Shown here: positions 62,284 to 64,000 of the stretch, piece by piece
Numbering within the stretch: the first letter of the stretch is position 1
How the letters are laid out: each line of letters begins with the position of its first letter
Assembly (NCBI GenBank): GCA_019218315.1
Contig: JAHUUI010000006.1
Span: 62,001 to 126,000 of the forward strand
Length of the DNA stretch: 64,000 nt
Origin: Cardiobacteriaceae bacterium TAE3-ERU3
Lineage (GTDB): Bacteria; Pseudomonadota; Gammaproteobacteria; Cardiobacteriales; Cardiobacteriaceae
Direction: 5' to 3'
Notes under the pieces: generated by a model
What the model saw: only the letters and a program-made list of their open reading frames with translations
Databases searched by the model: none
Told to the model about the DNA's origin: nothing
Made by a program: the position numbers and the translations under genes

Positions 62284-62335
62284 TGACATCATATTACGAC
62301 CAACGGCAGAGGTTTGGTCGTTGATTCAGTTTGGT

Positions 62336-63283
62336 TTAAGGCAGCAGATGGTCATCCGAGCCTTCGTTAATACTTTCAAATAGGAAGGTGGACATGTAGC
62401 GCTCTGATGTATCTGGCAACATGGCGAGAATGACGGAACCTTCGTCTGCTTTTTGGGCAAATTGCAGGGCCGCATTGAATGTTGCGCCGCCGGAAATGCC
62501 GGTCAGGATGCCTTCCTGTGAGGCGAGCGCAAGTGCGGTATCACGCGATTCTTCATCACCAACCGGAATGAGGTGGTCATAGATTTGCTTGTTCATGGTG
62601 TCGGCGACGAAGTCTGGTGTCCAACCTTGAATCTTGTGTGGTGTCCAATCTTTGCCGGCAAGCAACTGGGCATTGAGTGGCTCGGTAGCAACGATTTCCA
62701 GCCCTGGGCGTGCGGCCTTAAGTACTTCGCCAGTGCCGGAAATAGTACCGCCAGTACCGTAGCCGCTAACGAAGTAGTCCAGTCGTTCACCTGCAAAATC
62801 GCGCAGTATTTCTGCTGCTGTGGTTTCGCGGTGGTATTGCGGGTTGGCTGGGTTGGCGAACTGATTGGCGAGGAACCAACCATTTTTTTCCGACAGTTCT
62901 TTGGCAACGCGTACCATGCCGAGGCCTTTTTCAGCGGCTGGGGTAAGAATGACAGTACCACCAAGGCTGCGGATCAGCTTACGGCGTTCAATGGAGAACG
63001 TCTCAGTCATGACGGCGACAAAAGGATAACCTTTGGCGGCACAAACCATCGCCAATGCGATGCCGGTATTACCTGAAGTTGCCTCAACCACGGTTTGCCC
63101 GGGCTTGAGTAGGCCGCGCTTTTCAGCATCAGTGATGACAGCGTATGCCAAACGGTCCTTGACCGAACCACCCGGATTGAAGGATTCGACCTTGACGTAC
63201 ATGTCAACGTGCTTGGGCGCAAGACGATTAATGCGGACAATCGGCGTGTGACCAATGGTGTCAAGAATAGAGTTGTATTTCAT
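62336..63283 (-). CDS. cysK: Cysteine synthase A
   Basis: PLP enzyme making cysteine from O-acetylserine and sulfide; 315 residues. The PLP Lys is in NPGGSVKDRLA near residue 41, the substrate loop is EATSGNTGIAL near 68, the phosphate-binding loop is GTGGTISGTG near 178, and DTSERY is near the end. The ATG at 63283 follows AAGGAG; an upstream extension is unlike the family. A CysB-like regulator is divergently encoded 272 bases away and probably controls it. Confidence 0.96.
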   Translation of the reverse strand: MKYNSILDTIGHTPIVRINRLAPKHVDMYVKVESFNPGGSVKDRLAYAVITDAEKRGLLKPGQTVVEATSGNTGIALAMVCAAKGYPFVAVMTETFSIERRKLIRSLGGTVILTPAAEKGLGMVRVAKELSEKNGWFLANQFANPANPQYHRETTAAEILRDFAGERLDYFVSGYGTGGTISGTGEVLKAARPGLEIVATEPLNAQLLAGKDWTPHKIQGWTPDFVADTMNKQIYDHLIPVGDEESRDTALALASQEGILTGISGGATFNAALQFAQKADEGSVILAMLPDTSERYMSTFLFESINEGSDDHLLP

Positions 63284-63555
63284 GGCTAAGCACTCCTTAA
63301 AGTGATCAAAAATTATGTACTCAGTGTAGGGCATGATGATGGATAAATTAAATAACCAATGGTTATAGGAGCATAACCATTACCGAGATTGGCTTGAATT
63401 GATGCGCAGATATGTAAATTGTAAATTAAAATCAATATTTTGGTTTTGTGCGATGTAGGTAGTTTACCGGCTTGTTGTTGCGTGATCGTCAGAGGAATTA
63501 GCCCACGCAACGGGAGCTTTGCGGTAGAATAGCGCCAAAATTCATTGGGTAGGAC

Positions 63556-64000
63556 ATGAAGATCAAGCAATTCCAATGCGTGTTGGCTGTGGTAGAGAGT
63601 GGCTACAGCGTTACAGCAGCAGCGGAACGTTTATTTTTGTCTCAACCGGCGGTCAGTAAGCAAATCAAGTTGTTCGAAGAAACCTTGGGTAAACCGATAT
63701 TTCGTCGTCAAAGTAAGCAGTTTGTGGGTTTGACCGAGATCGGTGAGGCTATTTTGCCAGAACTGAAGCGCATCATGCAGAGTGTCGAGTACCTGCGTTC
63801 TTTGGCACACAATCCGTATAGTGGCAGTGCGCCGACCATGACCATCGCTACAACCAATACCCTCGCCACGTACCGCCTCGCACCATCATTGGCTGCGATT
63901 CGAGGCACGCACCCACAGTTGCAGCTCAATGTCATTGAAAGTACCAACGCACAGGCATTGCAGATGGTGCAGGAATATGAGGCTGATTATGCGTGGTTCT
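63556..64000 (+). CDS. LysR-type regulator, CysB-like (partial, runs off window)
   Basis: The first 148 residues are visible. The N-terminal winged helix-turn-helix (MKIKQFQCVLAVVESGYSVT, then AAERLFLSQPAVSKQIKLFE) is classic LysR. After a linker helix, the effector domain begins with TMTIATTNTLATYRLAPSLA, where CysB has the IATTHTQARY sulfate/acetylserine-binding loop. With cysK divergent next door, control of cysteine synthesis is the best guess. The C-terminal half lies beyond the window. Confidence 0.87.
   Translation, partial: MKIKQFQCVLAVVESGYSVTAAAERLFLSQPAVSKQIKLFEETLGKPIFRRQSKQFVGLTEIGEAILPELKRIMQSVEYLRSLAHNPYSGSAPTMTIATTNTLATYRLAPSLAAIRGTHPQLQLNVIESTNAQALQMVQEYEADYAWF

Larger units (their letters stand above)
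61850..62335. other. 486-base gap with DnaA-box cluster
   Basis: No coding gene is supported. It contains the ampD promoter region, DnaA boxes at 61966-61974, 62140-62148 and 62166-62174 (exact TTATNCACA) and two with one mismatch (61911-61919, 62152-62160), a 7-bp inverted repeat GCATTTG/CAAATGC (61991-62006), an AT-rich run at about 62010-62100, and the cysK terminator. No GATC site is seen in the core. Confidence 0.7.

Overview
The window looks like chromosomal DNA of a gammaproteobacterium of middling GC content. The evidence is the run rpmF-plsX-fabH-fabD-fabG-acpP-fabF-mltG-tmk-holB-pilZ, an AroG-type DAHP synthase, a MaeB-type malic enzyme, RelA, PepN, AmpD, groESL with a sigma-32 promoter, and a CysB-like regulator beside cysK. 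A large autotransporter and an Hvf/Ecf-type operon known from Neisseria and Haemophilus suggest a host-associated lineage; a relative of Cardiobacterium/Suttonella is a guess only. I see no rRNA, tRNA, phage, transposase or CRISPR array.

Layout. 1-3.0 kb: sbcC (cut by the window edge) and sbcD. 3.1-6.2 kb: a FadI-like thiolase, aroG and an unusual flavodoxin. 6.3-9.6 kb: a tight set of MFS transporter, lipoprotein, WYL regulator, glutathione transferase and EVE protein. 9.65-13.45 kb (minus strand): the most striking system, a six-gene operon of an exported Cys-rich repeat peptide (HvfA-like), an MNIO/DUF692 enzyme (HvfB), its partner (HvfC), a DoxX membrane protein, an ECF sigma factor and a zinc-type anti-sigma. 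13.6-16.5 kb: a histidine phosphatase and groESL. 16.6-25.7 kb: mostly transport (orphan TAXI binding protein, a HAD phosphatase, a ProXWV betaine-type ABC system, a YeiH-like exporter, an AEC permease, a DAACS symporter). 25.9-31.8 kb: ppc, an FTR1 iron permease, a GIY-YIG protein of foreign appearance and an imelysin-like protein. 32-39 kb: the overlapping maeB-pepN-relA set. 39.4-45 kb: a 1544-residue autotransporter and ApbE. 45.2-49.4 kb: prlC, a WG-repeat secreted protein, a HIT gene broken by an in-frame amber codon, and a DJ-1/PfpI protein. 49.5-60.3 kb (minus): a TerC/DUF475 protein, then pilZ-holB-tmk-mltG-fabF-acpP-fabG-fabD-fabH-plsX-rpmF-yceD. 60.3-64 kb: a class A beta-lactamase-like serine hydrolase, ampD, an AT-rich gap with a cluster of DnaA boxes, cysK, and the start of a CysB-like regulator.

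How parts work together. In the 9.65-13.45 kb operon the sigma/anti-sigma pair probably switches on its own operon; HvfB with HvfC would modify the cysteines of the five EAKCG-EGKCG modules of the exported peptide, giving a copper- or metal-buffering product, with DoxX in the membrane. The operon type is known from homologues. Features I single out here are the regular 21-residue array, three hairpins between peptide and enzyme genes, and a candidate ECF promoter with a structured leader. The fab cluster makes fatty acids and feeds PlsX; mltG, ampD and the serine hydrolase act on the cell wall; maeB, ppc and aroG sit around PEP/pyruvate/malate metabolism.
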